This document shows, one piece after another, positions 24,690 through 34,531 of a stretch of 64,000 bases of DNA. This stretch comes from Halanaerobium sp964649895. Its GTDB lineage: Bacteria > Bacillota > Halanaerobiia > Halanaerobiales > Halanaerobiaceae. The stretch's first letter is position 1. Each line of letters opens with the position of its first letter. The translations under genes were made by a program, and so were the position numbers. The stretch is from positions 1 through 64,000 of the forward strand of contig CAZYRX010000003.1 of the NCBI GenBank assembly GCA_964649895.1, given 5' to 3'. The notes beneath the pieces are model-generated. The model made no database searches. It saw only the letters and a program-made list of their open reading frames with translations, and was not told the DNA's origin.

Positions 24690-26300
24690 CTAATTTTTAT
24701 TATCTAAAACTGCTTTAATAAAGCTCACAAATAAAGGATGTGGTCTATTTGGACGCGATTTGAATTCTGGATGAAACTGTACTCCAACAAACCAGGGATG
24801 ATCCGGAATTTCAATTATTTCTACAAGTCTTTCATCTGGAGATAAACCACTTAATATCATTCCCTGATTTTTCATCTTATCGCGATATTGATTATTGAAT
24901 TCATAGCGGTGTCTGTGCCTCTCATAAATAACTTCTTTTTGATAGGATTCTCTGCTGATACTTCCTTCGGTTAATTTACAGGGATAAAGACCAAGTCTCA
25001 TTGTACCACCCATATCTTCTACATCATGCTGATCAGGCATTAATGCAATAACAGGGTCAGGGCTTTTGGGATTAAACTCAGAGCTGTTTGCAGCTTCCAA
25101 ATTTAGAACATTGCGTGCAAATTCAATTACTGCACACTGCATGCCGAGACAGATTCCGAAATATGGAACATTGTTTTCTCTTGCATACCTTACGGCTTCA
25201 AGTTTGCCTTCTATACCTCTGTCTCCAAATCCTCCGGGTACTAAAATACCATCCAGGTCTTTAAGTTTTTCATTTATAGTTGTACAATCTTCTAATTCTT
25301 CTGCATATACATATTCAATATTTACCTCAGTATTATTATTTATGCCAGCATGGGTAAATGATTCTGCTATACTTATATAAGCATCAGGTAATTCAACATA
25401 TTTACCAACAATACCAACTGTCACCTGGTTATCCCGATCTTTTATCTTTTCTACCAGTTTAACCCAGTTCTCTAATTCAGGTGGATGTACTTTATCTTCC
25501 AGTTTTAATTTAGAAATTACATTTTCAGCCATGCCCTCTTTTTCGAGCATTAATGGCACTTCATAAATATGTTCTGCATCTTCCAATTGGATAACATCTT
25601 CTTTTTCTACATTACCAAATAATGAAATTTTATCTTTTACTTCTTGGGTCAATTCTCTATCCGAACGGCAGACTACTATATCGGGTTGAATACCAATACT
25701 CCTCATCTCCTTGATGCTGTGCTGGGTTGGTTTTGTCTTCAATTCACCCGCAGCAGCCAAATAAGGAACCAGAGTACAGTGAATATAAAGAATATTATCA
25801 GAGCCAAGATCATTTTTTAGCTGCCTGATCGCTTCGAGAAAAGGCAGACTCTCAATATCTCCAACAGTACCTCCAATTTCGGTCAGTACAACATCTGCAT
25901 TTGTTTCTCTTCCAACTCTTGTAATTCTATCTTTTATCTCATCTGTGATATGTGGTATAACCTGTACTGTTGCTCCCAGATAATCTCCGCGGCGCTCTTT
26001 GCGAATTACTGAACCATATATCTTTCCAGTTGTAACATTATTGTTCTGGCTCAGATTGGTATCGATAAAACGCTCATAATGCCCCAAATCAAGATCGGTT
26101 TCTGCACCATCATCTGTCACAAATACCTCTCCATGCTGGTAAGGGCTCATTGTTCCAGGATCATAGTTAATATAAGGATCAAATTTTTGGATGCTTATTT
26201 CTAAGCCTCTGCTTTTAAGTAATCTACCTAGAGAAGCAGCTGTAATACCTTTCCCAAGGGCCGATACAACTCCTCCTGTCACAAAAATATACTTCGTCAT
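24690..26300 (-). CDS. pyrG: CTP synthase
   Basis: Makes CTP from UTP, ATP and glutamine. The N-terminal synthetase domain starts TKYIFVTGGVVSALGKGI; the C-terminal class I glutaminase has the nucleophile in GICLGMQ and the His-Glu pair in GVQFHPEF. 536 residues, full length. It lies 28 nt downstream of argS and is probably cotranscribed, as in several Clostridia. Confidence 0.97.
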   Translation of the reverse strand: MTKYIFVTGGVVSALGKGITAASLGRLLKSRGLEISIQKFDPYINYDPGTMSPYQHGEVFVTDDGAETDLDLGHYERFIDTNLSQNNNVTTGKIYGSVIRKERRGDYLGATVQVIPHITDEIKDRITRVGRETNADVVLTEIGGTVGDIESLPFLEAIRQLKNDLGSDNILYIHCTLVPYLAAAGELKTKPTQHSIKEMRSIGIQPDIVVCRSDRELTQEVKDKISLFGNVEKEDVIQLEDAEHIYEVPLMLEKEGMAENVISKLKLEDKVHPPELENWVKLVEKIKDRDNQVTVGIVGKYVELPDAYISIAESFTHAGINNNTEVNIEYVYAEELEDCTTINEKLKDLDGILVPGGFGDRGIEGKLEAVRYARENNVPYFGICLGMQCAVIEFARNVLNLEAANSSEFNPKSPDPVIALMPDQHDVEDMGGTMRLGLYPCKLTEGSISRESYQKEVIYERHRHRYEFNNQYRDKMKNQGMILSGLSPDERLVEIIEIPDHPWFVGVQFHPEFKSRPNRPHPLFVSFIKAVLDNKN

Positions 26301-26327
26301 TTTACTATCTCCTCCAAGTTTTGTTAA

Positions 26328-27989
26328 TTACATTTCTGCTGGGGCACTTATTCCAAGCAGAGTTAAAACATTTTTAAGTACCTGACGTGATGCATCAACT
26401 AAATAAAGCCTTGCTTTAGAAAGCTGAATATCTTCTGTATTCACACGACAATTATTATAGAAAGCATGAAAAGCTGTAGCAAGATCATAGGCATAACTTG
26501 TTAAATGATGAGGCTGTCTTGATTCTGCACTTAATTTAATTTCTTCTGGATATTTAGCCAGCATTTTCATCAGATCGACCTCTGCTGGATCCTGAAGCAG
26601 ATCTAAATTTTGATCTGAACCATCTACCTCAGCATTATCTATAATGCTGTGGATTCTTGCATGTGCATACTGTACATAATAGACAGGATTATTTGTGGAT
26701 TCTTCTTTGGCAAGTTCTAAATCAAAATCGAGATGACTGTCTGTACTGCGCATTATATAATAATATCTTGCAGCATCAGTACCTACTTCCTGATTAACAT
26801 CTTTCATCGTAACAAAACTTCCCGCTCTTTTGGACATCGGCATTTTTTTACCTTTTCTGAGCAGTGTTACCATCTGAACTACAATTACTTCTAAGGTATC
26901 TCTATCATATCCAAAAGCTTCGATAACCGCTTTCATTCTCGGAATATAGCCGTGGTGATCTGCTCCCCAGACATTGATTAATTTATCAAAACCTCTTTCG
27001 AGTTTATCTAAGTGATAGGCTATATCTGCAGCTAGATAAGTAGGAGATTGATCTGATTTAATAACTACTCTATCTTTGTCATCACCGAAATCGGTAGATT
27101 TAAACCATAGTGCATCTTCTTTTTCGTAGATATAACCTTTGGCTCTTAATTTTGCAACTGCCTCTATAATTTTATCAGGGTGAAGTGTGCGCTCACTGAA
27201 CCAGCTATCAAATTCTATGCCGAAGTCTTTTAAATCTTCTTCTATATTTTTTAGCATTTCCTGATATGCATATTCTCTGCAGACTTCTAGCTGTTTTTGC
27301 TCTGACATGTTTAAAATTTCATCACCATGCATTTTATAGAGGTCTTCTGCAATTTCTATAACATAATCTCCTGCATATACATCTTCGGGCATCTCTATAT
27401 CATGGCCCAATATTTCTTTATAGCGGAGCAGTGTAGACTGAGCAAGGATATCCATCTGATTACCGGCATCATTTATATAATATTCTCTTTCTACCTCATA
27501 ACCTGCTGCTTCCATAATAGAAGCTGTAACATCACCAACAACAGCTCCCCTACTGTGACCAACATGAAGAGGTCCGGTTGGATTTGCTGATACAAATTCA
27601 ATCTGTACTCTTTTTTCCTTACCCTGATCGATTTTTCCATAATCCTTACCAAGACCGATGATTAATCTTAAGTTATCATAGAGCCAGTTTTTGTTTAATT
27701 TAAAATTTATAAATCCCGGGCCAGCAATAGAAACATCTTCTACCTCTGGTGCCTCCAAATTCTCAATAATAATTTCCGCTATTTTTCGCGGGTTCATACC
27801 GGCTTTCCCTGCTGTAATCATAGCCAGATTAGTAGCATAATCACCGTGTTCTTTTTCACGAGGAATCTCAACAGAAACTTCCGGTACCTGATCTAAATCT
27901 AATTCTCCATCATAAATTGCCTTTTTAACACTTTCTGCAAGATAGCCAACTAATTTCGCTTCAACTACAGCCTGTAAATTCTTATGCAA
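26328..27989 (-). CDS. argS: Arginyl-tRNA synthetase
   Basis: Class I synthetase for Arg. The HIGH-type motif is HVGHSRGAVV; the KMSKS loop is the altered KMPMSKRAGS usual in ArgRS. The N-terminal Add-1 domain and the C-terminal DALR domain flank it. 553 residues. TTG start, 9 nt after AGGAGG. A promoter lies about 150 nt upstream. Confidence 0.96.
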   Translation of the reverse strand: MHKNLQAVVEAKLVGYLAESVKKAIYDGELDLDQVPEVSVEIPREKEHGDYATNLAMITAGKAGMNPRKIAEIIIENLEAPEVEDVSIAGPGFINFKLNKNWLYDNLRLIIGLGKDYGKIDQGKEKRVQIEFVSANPTGPLHVGHSRGAVVGDVTASIMEAAGYEVEREYYINDAGNQMDILAQSTLLRYKEILGHDIEMPEDVYAGDYVIEIAEDLYKMHGDEILNMSEQKQLEVCREYAYQEMLKNIEEDLKDFGIEFDSWFSERTLHPDKIIEAVAKLRAKGYIYEKEDALWFKSTDFGDDKDRVVIKSDQSPTYLAADIAYHLDKLERGFDKLINVWGADHHGYIPRMKAVIEAFGYDRDTLEVIVVQMVTLLRKGKKMPMSKRAGSFVTMKDVNQEVGTDAARYYYIMRSTDSHLDFDLELAKEESTNNPVYYVQYAHARIHSIIDNAEVDGSDQNLDLLQDPAEVDLMKMLAKYPEEIKLSAESRQPHHLTSYAYDLATAFHAFYNNCRVNTEDIQLSKARLYLVDASRQVLKNVLTLLGISAPAEM

Positions 27990-28320
27990 AACAATAAACC
28001 TCCTAATGTGTTATTCTAAATTTATAATAAAATTGTTTCTTTAGTTATAGATTAAACTGCTTAATAATAAAGCAATTTTTAAAAATAAATTACTGCAAAA
28101 TTACAAAGATAAATATAATAATAATTAATACCAAAATTTATTATACAATATTATCGGTCATTATCAAACTATTTTGGCAAAGTAATTTTTATTGATTTAA
28201 TCTTAATATATTTATAAGTCAAAATTATTATATTCTTTAACAAGCTATGAAAATTAAATTTGATATTTTACTAAATTATTTTGCTATAATTATTTGCTTT
28301 CTTTATTAAATGAACTTCAT
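27990..28320. other. AT-rich gap between ywiB and argS
   Basis: I see no gene here. The stretch is extremely AT-rich and contains the argS promoter candidate and a weak TGCTT/AAGCA hairpin near 28058. Confidence 0.6.
28140..28167 (-). promoter_or_regulatory. Candidate promoter for argS-pyrG
   Basis: TTGATA, 16 nt, TATAAT on the minus strand, about 150 nt ahead of the argS start. Confidence 0.45.
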
Positions 28321-28752
28321 TTAATTGGAATTTTTGTAGCTCAGTTTTAAACTGTGCTCTGAACTTAATTCTCCACCTAAATAAAGCTGATATTTTATAT
28401 GGATTTTACCGCTTTTTTCTTTTATATTTATTTTTAAATGATTTGTTTTAACAGCTGTCTTTATATTACCATATTCTGTACTGAAATAGCCTTTTATTTT
28501 TTTCCCGATTTTAAAATCCTGTTTCATTTCTGCAGGCTTCTGCCGCATCAATAAAACCCTCTGGGCTGTAGGATCGATTTTTAGAATCGTTCTAGCTCCT
28601 TCAATACCTTCTGAATCTTCATTGTAACTTAAATAATATTTCTTTTGTTTTTTGTATAGTTCACCTGAATATTCTTTTGTTATCTTTTCATTCTCTATAT
28701 CTTCTATAAAATTTTGTTTATTTTCAAGTTTTATTAAAACTTTTTGATTCAT
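28321..28752 (-). CDS. YwiB/DUF1934 family protein
   Basis: A 143-residue beta-rich protein with the signs of the DUF1934 (YwiB) lipocalin-like family: YYLSYNED near the start, a central RQKPAEMKQDFKIGKK strand and a C-terminal HIKYQLYLGGE. Function unknown. Its place ahead of argS is the same as ywiB in Bacillus, which strengthens the call. The AAGGAGG site is 14 nt from the ATG, longer than normal. Confidence 0.8.
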   Translation of the reverse strand: MNQKVLIKLENKQNFIEDIENEKITKEYSGELYKKQKKYYLSYNEDSEGIEGARTILKIDPTAQRVLLMRQKPAEMKQDFKIGKKIKGYFSTEYGNIKTAVKTNHLKINIKEKSGKIHIKYQLYLGGELSSEHSLKLSYKNSN

Positions 28753-28859
28753 TATTTATCTTTAATCCTCCTTGGGGCAGCCGGCGTGATTTTTAAGCAG
28801 ACTATAGCTTCTAGCACTCCCAATAATTTAACTTCTATCAATCTGAATACTATGATTTG

Positions 28860-28892
28860 AAAAAACCACAGTTTAAATAAAAATAACTGCGG
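28860..28892 (-). terminator. Terminator after the flavodoxin-like gene
   Basis: CCGCAGTT / AACTGTGG stem (8 bp, one G-U) with an 11-nt loop, followed by six T on the minus strand, 24 nt after the stop. Confidence 0.82.
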
Positions 28893-28915
28893 CTGTAAAA
28901 ATTATTCAATAAACT

Positions 28916-29323
28916 CTATATATTAATGCTTTTACCAAATTCTACAGCAGAATTATGATCAGAAAGTGCTTTAAAGTTTTTAACAATACACCCCTGAGCT
29001 TCTAAAGCTGCCATTACTGACTTTAAAGCTTTGTTTGTAGCAAAAAATCTAGGCTTAACAAATGCATAAGCCTCTTGACCTACTGTCCTTTTTGCATCAG
29101 CTAAAAATTTATTTAAAGAGTTATCTATTTTACCTTTAAATATACCAAGGGTAGGACTGCCAGCAACTACAAGGTCATATGGATAAAAAGAAACAGTATT
29201 CCCGGTATCAGCTGTATTTCTAAGCTCAGCTCTAATATTGTTGCTTTCTACTCCTTCTTTTATACCTTCTGCAATATCCTTAATATCTTTATCAGGTGTA
29301 TGAATAATTAATATGCGCTGCAA
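28916..29323 (-). CDS. Flavodoxin-like protein
   Basis: A 135-residue alpha/beta protein starting QRILIIHTPDKDIKDIAEGI and carrying DLVVAGSPTLGIFKGKI, the pattern of flavodoxin-fold proteins where SPT and the following loop contact FMN. The phosphate loop is unusual (HTPDKDIKD rather than T/S-x-T-G-x-T), so FMN binding is not assured. I choose TTG 29323, 8 nt after GGGAGG; the ATG six codons earlier lies ahead of that site. It is upstream of a terminator and near two other redox genes. Confidence 0.7.
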   Translation of the reverse strand: MQRILIIHTPDKDIKDIAEGIKEGVESNNIRAELRNTADTGNTVSFYPYDLVVAGSPTLGIFKGKIDNSLNKFLADAKRTVGQEAYAFVKPRFFATNKALKSVMAALEAQGCIVKNFKALSDHNSAVEFGKSINI

Positions 29324-29493
29324 ATTTAAGTCCTCCCTCATAAAATACTTATTATAATTATTCTTAATAGTAATTATTTGAAAACAACGATTTTTATCAT
29401 TCTTAATTTTATCATATATTATTATTATTTTACAGGACTATTTAAAAAACCGTGCATTTAATTATACAATTTAATAAAAACTCTGCTAACTAC

Positions 29494-29522
29494 AAAAAAA
29501 ATACCTCTCTTATAAAGAGAGG
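29494..29522 (-). terminator. Terminator after trxA
   Basis: CCTCTCT / AGAGAGG stem with a 5-nt loop followed by TATTTTTTTT on the minus strand, about 70 nt after the trxA stop. Confidence 0.85.
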
Positions 29523-29592
29523 ATTTCAATAGTTTATTCATAATTTTATTTAGGGTTATTAAACTGCCTTCTTGATACAGTATATATAATCT

Positions 29593-29913
29593 CTATTTTA
29601 AACCAACTTTACGTGCAAGTTTATCTTTAGGCATATAACCTACTAATTTATCCTGTACTTTACCATTTTCAAATACTAACATTGTAGGAATACTCATAAT
29701 TCCGTATCTTGATGCTGTTGACTGGTTTTCGTCTACATTTAATTTTGCAACCTTTACATCTTCACTATATTCTTTTGCAATATCTTCTACAACAGGTGCC
29801 ACCATTCTACATGGGCCACACCACTCTGCCCAGAAGTCAACAATTACTTTTTTGTCTGAATTAATGACCTCTTTGTTAAAATTCCCATCTGTTACCTTTA
29901 CTGGTTTGCTCAT
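29593..29913 (-). CDS. trxA: Thioredoxin
   Basis: The redox site WAEWCGPCRMVAP and the cis-Pro loop GIMSIPTMLVF are both intact; 106 residues. Reduces protein disulfides with electrons from TrxB (a reductase gene lies at 59.4 kb). GGGGG ribosome site. It follows a two-domain disulfide oxidoreductase by 36 nt, so the two are probably one unit. Confidence 0.96.
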   Translation of the reverse strand: MSKPVKVTDGNFNKEVINSDKKVIVDFWAEWCGPCRMVAPVVEDIAKEYSEDVKVAKLNVDENQSTASRYGIMSIPTMLVFENGKVQDKLVGYMPKDKLARKVGLK

Positions 29914-29949
29914 TTTTGAATTTCCCCCTTGAAATTTGATATATAATAT

Positions 29950-30621
29950 TTATTCTGAAGCTACTGCTGCATCTTTCTGCAGTTTTTGAATCTTGCTTAA
30001 AATAGTTTTGGCTGGTACAGCACCTACCTGCTCATCTGCACCGTGATTAATAACAGTTTTCGGTACACCTGAAACATTATAACTAGCAGATAGTTCTTCA
30101 AATTCAATAGCTTCTACCATTTCACCCCTGATATTTGGGTTAAGAAGTGCCATCTGATGTGCCACTCTAACCGCACGTGGACAATAAGGACAGGTTGGTG
30201 TTATAAATACCTGTAAAGTAACTTCATTTTCTATCGCCTTAACCTGTTCTTTGATATCATCTGATAGGTCTATTCTTTCTTTATCAGAAGCATCAAGTAT
30301 ATCTTCTATCAATGAGGTAAATTCATATCCAGAAGGAATTCCATAAAAATGAAGCCCACTGTCACTACCATCTTCAGTCAAGAAAATAATTGCTGGTGCC
30401 TTATCAACACCAAATTCTTCTGCTTTTTCACTTCCAAGCATATGCTTTTCAAAATTAACTTTATCATCAAGTCCAGTAACTTCTTCTAGTATCTCCTCTG
30501 TATCTCCACAATACTGACAGTCATCTTCCTTTGAAAAGAAAAGAAGACTTACATCATCCTTTAAATTTTTAGAGAACAATTCTTTGATTTTCATTTTTTC
30601 ATCTTGATCAATTTTTGCCAT
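29950..30621 (-). CDS. Protein disulfide oxidoreductase with two thioredoxin folds (PDO/glutaredoxin-like)
   Basis: 223 residues in two thioredoxin-like halves. The N-terminal half has CQYC (in SKEDDCQYCGD), the C-terminal half has CPYC (in FITPTCPYCPRA) and a cis-Pro at VSGVPKTV. Such two-domain proteins are known from hyperthermophiles and anaerobes and act as thioredoxin- or glutaredoxin-like reductants; the N-terminal part of AhpF has the same plan. With trxA downstream it forms a thiol-redox pair. Confidence 0.87.
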   Translation of the reverse strand: MAKIDQDEKMKIKELFSKNLKDDVSLLFFSKEDDCQYCGDTEEILEEVTGLDDKVNFEKHMLGSEKAEEFGVDKAPAIIFLTEDGSDSGLHFYGIPSGYEFTSLIEDILDASDKERIDLSDDIKEQVKAIENEVTLQVFITPTCPYCPRAVRVAHQMALLNPNIRGEMVEAIEFEELSASYNVSGVPKTVINHGADEQVGAVPAKTILSKIQKLQKDAAVASE

Positions 30622-30787
30622 TGTAGTTTCACTCCCCTGTTATATTCTTTGCTGGCTTAAATTTGAAACACCATTAATATCTCATTTTAATTTGAGCATA
30701 TTATGAAAACTAACTATATTTATTATATAGGATATAATTTTTATTGAAGTAAAGTAATTAACATTTTCTTAAAATTAATTCAGAAGC

Positions 30788-32194
30788 TTAATTTTCTAGA
30801 AAGACATTATAAGCAAGATAACTGTGATAAACATCTGCCTTGCTTACAACCTCATAAGGTGAATGCATCGATAAGACCGCAGGACCACAGTCAACTACAT
30901 CCATATTGTAATTAGCCAGAAACTGAGCGATGGTTCCACCACCACCTTCATCAACTTTACCCAACTCGGCTGTCTGCCAAATAACACCAGCTTTATTGAA
31001 TAAACCTCTGATTTCACCCATAAATTCTGCACTTGCTTCTGAAGCTCCAGCCTTACCTCTAGCACCTGTATATTTAGATATTACTATTCCCTTACCTAAA
31101 TAAGCAGAATTATGTTTTGCATAAACTTCAGCAAAATCCGGATCATAAGCTGCATTTACATCTGCTGATAGTACTTTTGAGTTCTGCATTACTTTTCTGA
31201 CAAGCAGTTCACTATAATCACTGTAATAGAGATCAACGAGATTTGCTACCTGGTCTTCAAAGAAATGTGACTGCATGCCTGTACTTCCCATACTGCCAAC
31301 TTCTTCTCTGTCCATCAGTAAGACAAGTGAAGTGTATTCTGGTTCATTCACATCTAAAATTGCTTCTAAAGCTGTATAACTGCAGACTCTATCATCATGC
31401 CCATATCCGGCGAGCAGACCTCTATCAAAACCAGCATCTCTAGTTTTAAAAGCAGGTACAACCTGTAAATCTGCACTGATAAAATCTTCTTCCTTTATAT
31501 TATATGTCTTACTTAAATGATCAAGTACAGCTGTTTTAATCTTCTCTTTAGCATCTTCATCCTTTACCGGAATACTTCCGATTACAACATTCAGCTGTTC
31601 ACCTGTAATTCCTTCATTCATAGATTTTTTCATCTGCTTTTTTCCTAAATGAGGTAAAACATCACTAATGAAAAATACTGGATCATCATCATTTTCACCA
31701 ATGCTTATTTCAACCTGAGTTCCATCTTCTTTAACAACCACACCATGAATGGCAAGCGGCATTGTTACCCACTGATATTTTTTTACACCACCATAATAAT
31801 GAGTTTTAAATAGGGACATTTCTCCATCTTCATATAGTGGATTGGGTTTTAGATCAAGTCTTGGTGAATCAATGTGACTTCCTACAATCTTTAAACCCTC
31901 TGCAAGTTCTTTTTCTCCGATAACTGCAGCGAGTAGAGCTCGTGATCTATTAAGCACATAAACTTTATCACCCTTTTTTAAGCTCTCATATTGTTCGATA
32001 TTTTTGAAACCTGCCTCCTCAAGCTCAGCTATCGCTGCTCTGGCAAATTCTCTTTCTGTTTTGTTTTTTGTTAAAAAATCTGCATATGCTTTATTAAAGG
32101 AAAATACTTCTTTTCTTTCTTCTTCTCCCATCTCTAACCAGGCATTTTTTGCCTCATATGCATTTTCATTTTTTTGGTTTTCTTGATCTGTCAT
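30788..32194 (-). CDS. M18-family aminopeptidase
   Basis: Zinc aminopeptidase of the aspartyl-aminopeptidase family. Metal-binding residues lie in VGSHIDSPRLDLKP, YGHDDRVCSYTALE, LLMDREEVGSMG and the C-terminal MHSPYEVVSKAD. 468 residues with ATG 32194 (the TTG one codon earlier is ignored). Members form dodecamers and cut N-terminal residues from peptides in the cytoplasm. It stands alone, with gaps of more than 150 nt on both sides. Confidence 0.93.
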   Translation of the reverse strand: MTDQENQKNENAYEAKNAWLEMGEEERKEVFSFNKAYADFLTKNKTEREFARAAIAELEEAGFKNIEQYESLKKGDKVYVLNRSRALLAAVIGEKELAEGLKIVGSHIDSPRLDLKPNPLYEDGEMSLFKTHYYGGVKKYQWVTMPLAIHGVVVKEDGTQVEISIGENDDDPVFFISDVLPHLGKKQMKKSMNEGITGEQLNVVIGSIPVKDEDAKEKIKTAVLDHLSKTYNIKEEDFISADLQVVPAFKTRDAGFDRGLLAGYGHDDRVCSYTALEAILDVNEPEYTSLVLLMDREEVGSMGSTGMQSHFFEDQVANLVDLYYSDYSELLVRKVMQNSKVLSADVNAAYDPDFAEVYAKHNSAYLGKGIVISKYTGARGKAGASEASAEFMGEIRGLFNKAGVIWQTAELGKVDEGGGGTIAQFLANYNMDVVDCGPAVLSMHSPYEVVSKADVYHSYLAYNVFLEN

Positions 32195-32279
32195 CAATAT
32201 TTCCCCCTTTTATATCTTTTCTCAACAAGTATACCAGCTTTATTATAATTATGTAAGTAAGTCTTTAACAAAAGTAAAA

Positions 32280-32301
32280 TCCCCGACCTATTAAGCCGAG
32301 G
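32280..32301 (-). terminator. Terminator after the SurA/PrsA-like gene
   Basis: CCTCGGCT / AGGTCGGGG hairpin with G-U pairs, then ATTTTACTTTTG on the minus strand, about 80 nt after the stop. Confidence 0.55.
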
Positions 32302-32378
32302 ACTGCTGTGTTATCTTATTATATTATTTAGTTATGCAAATTTAGTTATTAAAAACTGATTTACTCAACCAGCACTGC

Positions 32379-33140
32379 TTAAATATTTTTTTCTATATCT
32401 GCTTCATTTCTTAATTTTTCTAGATATTGACTTATCTGCTTGCTCTGCTTCTGCTGGACAAGCATTTGTTCTAAACGAGGCTTTACATCTTCAAAAGACA
32501 CATTTTTATTTTGCTGCTGAAAGTTCTCTTTGTTGTTTTCAAATGCCTGTTTTAATTCTTTTTCTGAAACTTGAATATTATTTACAACCTCTTCTTCGAT
32601 CAGTTTTTTAATCTTAAATTGAGGGTTTTCCATAATCTTTTTCTTGTATTCGCTTTCTGAAGCATAACCCTGATTTTTTAGAGCAGATTTGAATTCTTCT
32701 TCTGACATATTATTATTCTTCAGTATTGTCTGTTTTTGCTTCTGATAAAATTCATCTGCTTCTGATTTGCTCAAAGTTATATTTTCTTCTTTTACTTCCT
32801 GTTTTAACAGCACATTATTTATTATTGAATCCAGCTGCTTCTTCTGATATGTTTCCAGTAATGCATTTCCTTCTTTTGAATTAACAAGCAGCTGAACAAA
32901 AGTTTGGTCAATCTGACTTAGCTGCTGTAAAAGCTGATTTACATTTGCCTGTTTTGCCAGCTCCTGCTGAGTTATTTTTTCTCCGTTAACTTTTGCAACT
33001 ACTTGATTCTGCTGCTGGGTATTTTTTTCAAGTGAAGGATCAGCGGGCTGATCTGAATTAATCTCCATATCCTGTGCAAAAATGGTTGTCGGAACAATAA
33101 GAGCAGTGACTAAGAACAATATTACTAATTTCTTTTTCAT
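32379..33140 (-). CDS. Secreted SurA/PrsA-like chaperone without parvulin domain
   Basis: A signal peptide (Lys-rich start, hydrophobic core, cleavage likely after IFA) has no lipobox Cys. The mature part has the SurA N-terminal domain pattern (VVAKVNGEKITQQEL) and long Gln/Lys/Glu-rich helices up to residue 253. The parvulin peptidyl-prolyl isomerase domain expected in PrsA is not visible, so it should act as a chaperone rather than an isomerase. Gln-rich composition stands out. It lies 3' of aroC with about 110 nt in between and has its own terminator. Confidence 0.82.
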   Translation of the reverse strand: MKKKLVILFLVTALIVPTTIFAQDMEINSDQPADPSLEKNTQQQNQVVAKVNGEKITQQELAKQANVNQLLQQLSQIDQTFVQLLVNSKEGNALLETYQKKQLDSIINNVLLKQEVKEENITLSKSEADEFYQKQKQTILKNNNMSEEEFKSALKNQGYASESEYKKKIMENPQFKIKKLIEEEVVNNIQVSEKELKQAFENNKENFQQQNKNVSFEDVKPRLEQMLVQQKQSKQISQYLEKLRNEADIEKNI

Positions 33141-33252
33141 TATTATTCACATCCCGTTTAGTTTTTTGCTTTTTTTATCTTGTTTTTCTTACTTCATTTA
33201 ACAGGGTAAGGGACAAAGATTAAAATGAAATTAAAATAAAGTAAATTTCGAA

Positions 33253-34452
33253 TTAGAATTCATCTGTATATTCTAAATAGCTCTCATAATTCCTTAATAT
33301 TTCAGTCATGCTGTCTCCACCAAATTTTTCGGCAGTGCTCTGGGCTAAGACCAAAGCTGTAACCGCTTCTCCAACAATACTTGCTGCCGGTACTGCACAG
33401 ACATCTGTTCTTTCTTTTGCAGCTGTTGTCTGTTCTTTAGTTATGATATCAGCAGAGCGAAGTGCTGCAGCCAGGGTAGGGATTGGCTTCATTGCAAGTC
33501 TAATTACAAGATCTTCTCCATTGCTCATCCCGCCTTCTATGCCTCCAGCCTGATTTGTACTGCGGTAATAACCTTTATCAATATCGTAAAATATTTCATC
33601 ATGGACTTTTGAGCCCGGCAGACCGGCACCTTTAAACCCTGCACCGATTTCCACACCTTTAATTGCCTGGATACCCATCAGCTGGGCTGCTAATTTGCTT
33701 TCAAGTTTTAAATCCCAGTGGACATGGCTTCCTATTCCTACCGGCATTCCTCTTACTACGATCTCAAAAACGCCACCAACAGAATCTCCATTTGCCCGCC
33801 AGGAGTCGATAAGTTTTTTCATCTCTTCGGTTTTACTTTGATCACCACAGCGGAGAGGAGTATTATCAAGTTCACCGAAATATTTTTCTATATCCACTGC
33901 GGTCTGGAATTGCTCAGACTTTCTTTCCTTTAAATCATTCCATTTTTCGCTTTTTAAACTTCCAATTTGAACTACATGGCTGTATATTTTTATGTTTAGC
34001 TTTTCTAAGAACTGTCTGGCTACAGCCCCAACTGCAGTTCTGGCAGCAGTTTCTCTGGCACTAGCTCTTTCCAGGATGTTTCTAATATCTTTCTGATTAT
34101 ATTTAATAGCTCCAGCTAGATCTGCATGCCCAGGTCTGGGATTTGTCACTGCCTCTACATCAGTTCCCCGCTCTTTATCTGGAGCCATAATCTCAAGCCA
34201 GTTCTGCCAGTCCTTATTCTCCACTGTCATACTCAGGGGAGAACCCAGTGTTTTTTTGTGACGGACCCCGGAATTGATAATTACCTTATCACTCTCAATT
34301 TTCATCCTGCCGCCGCGGCCGTAACCCTGCTGTCTTCTGAAGAGCTGCTCATTTATCTTTTCTATATCTAATTCTAGACCTGAGGGTAAATTCTTGATGA
34401 CTGCGGTCAACCTAGGTCCATGTGATTCTCCAGCAGTTAAATATTCGAACAT
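33253..34452 (-). CDS. aroC: Chorismate synthase
   Basis: Forms chorismate from EPSP with reduced FMN. Family signatures are GESHGP near the start, the arginine-rich RRQQGYGRGGRM, RASARETAARTAVGAV and GGMSNGEDLVIRLA. 399 residues, normal. ATG behind AGGGAGG. Last gene of the aromatic operon, 80 nt after aroF1. Confidence 0.97.
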   Translation of the reverse strand: MFEYLTAGESHGPRLTAVIKNLPSGLELDIEKINEQLFRRQQGYGRGGRMKIESDKVIINSGVRHKKTLGSPLSMTVENKDWQNWLEIMAPDKERGTDVEAVTNPRPGHADLAGAIKYNQKDIRNILERASARETAARTAVGAVARQFLEKLNIKIYSHVVQIGSLKSEKWNDLKERKSEQFQTAVDIEKYFGELDNTPLRCGDQSKTEEMKKLIDSWRANGDSVGGVFEIVVRGMPVGIGSHVHWDLKLESKLAAQLMGIQAIKGVEIGAGFKGAGLPGSKVHDEIFYDIDKGYYRSTNQAGGIEGGMSNGEDLVIRLAMKPIPTLAAALRSADIITKEQTTAAKERTDVCAVPAASIVGEAVTALVLAQSTAEKFGGDSMTEILRNYESYLEYTDEF

Positions 34453-34531
34453 AAAATATCCTCCCTTAAGTGCTTCTTAATTAATGTCTGCTTAAATTTA
34501 ATGATCATTTATTTCTAAGCTGTTTATATGA

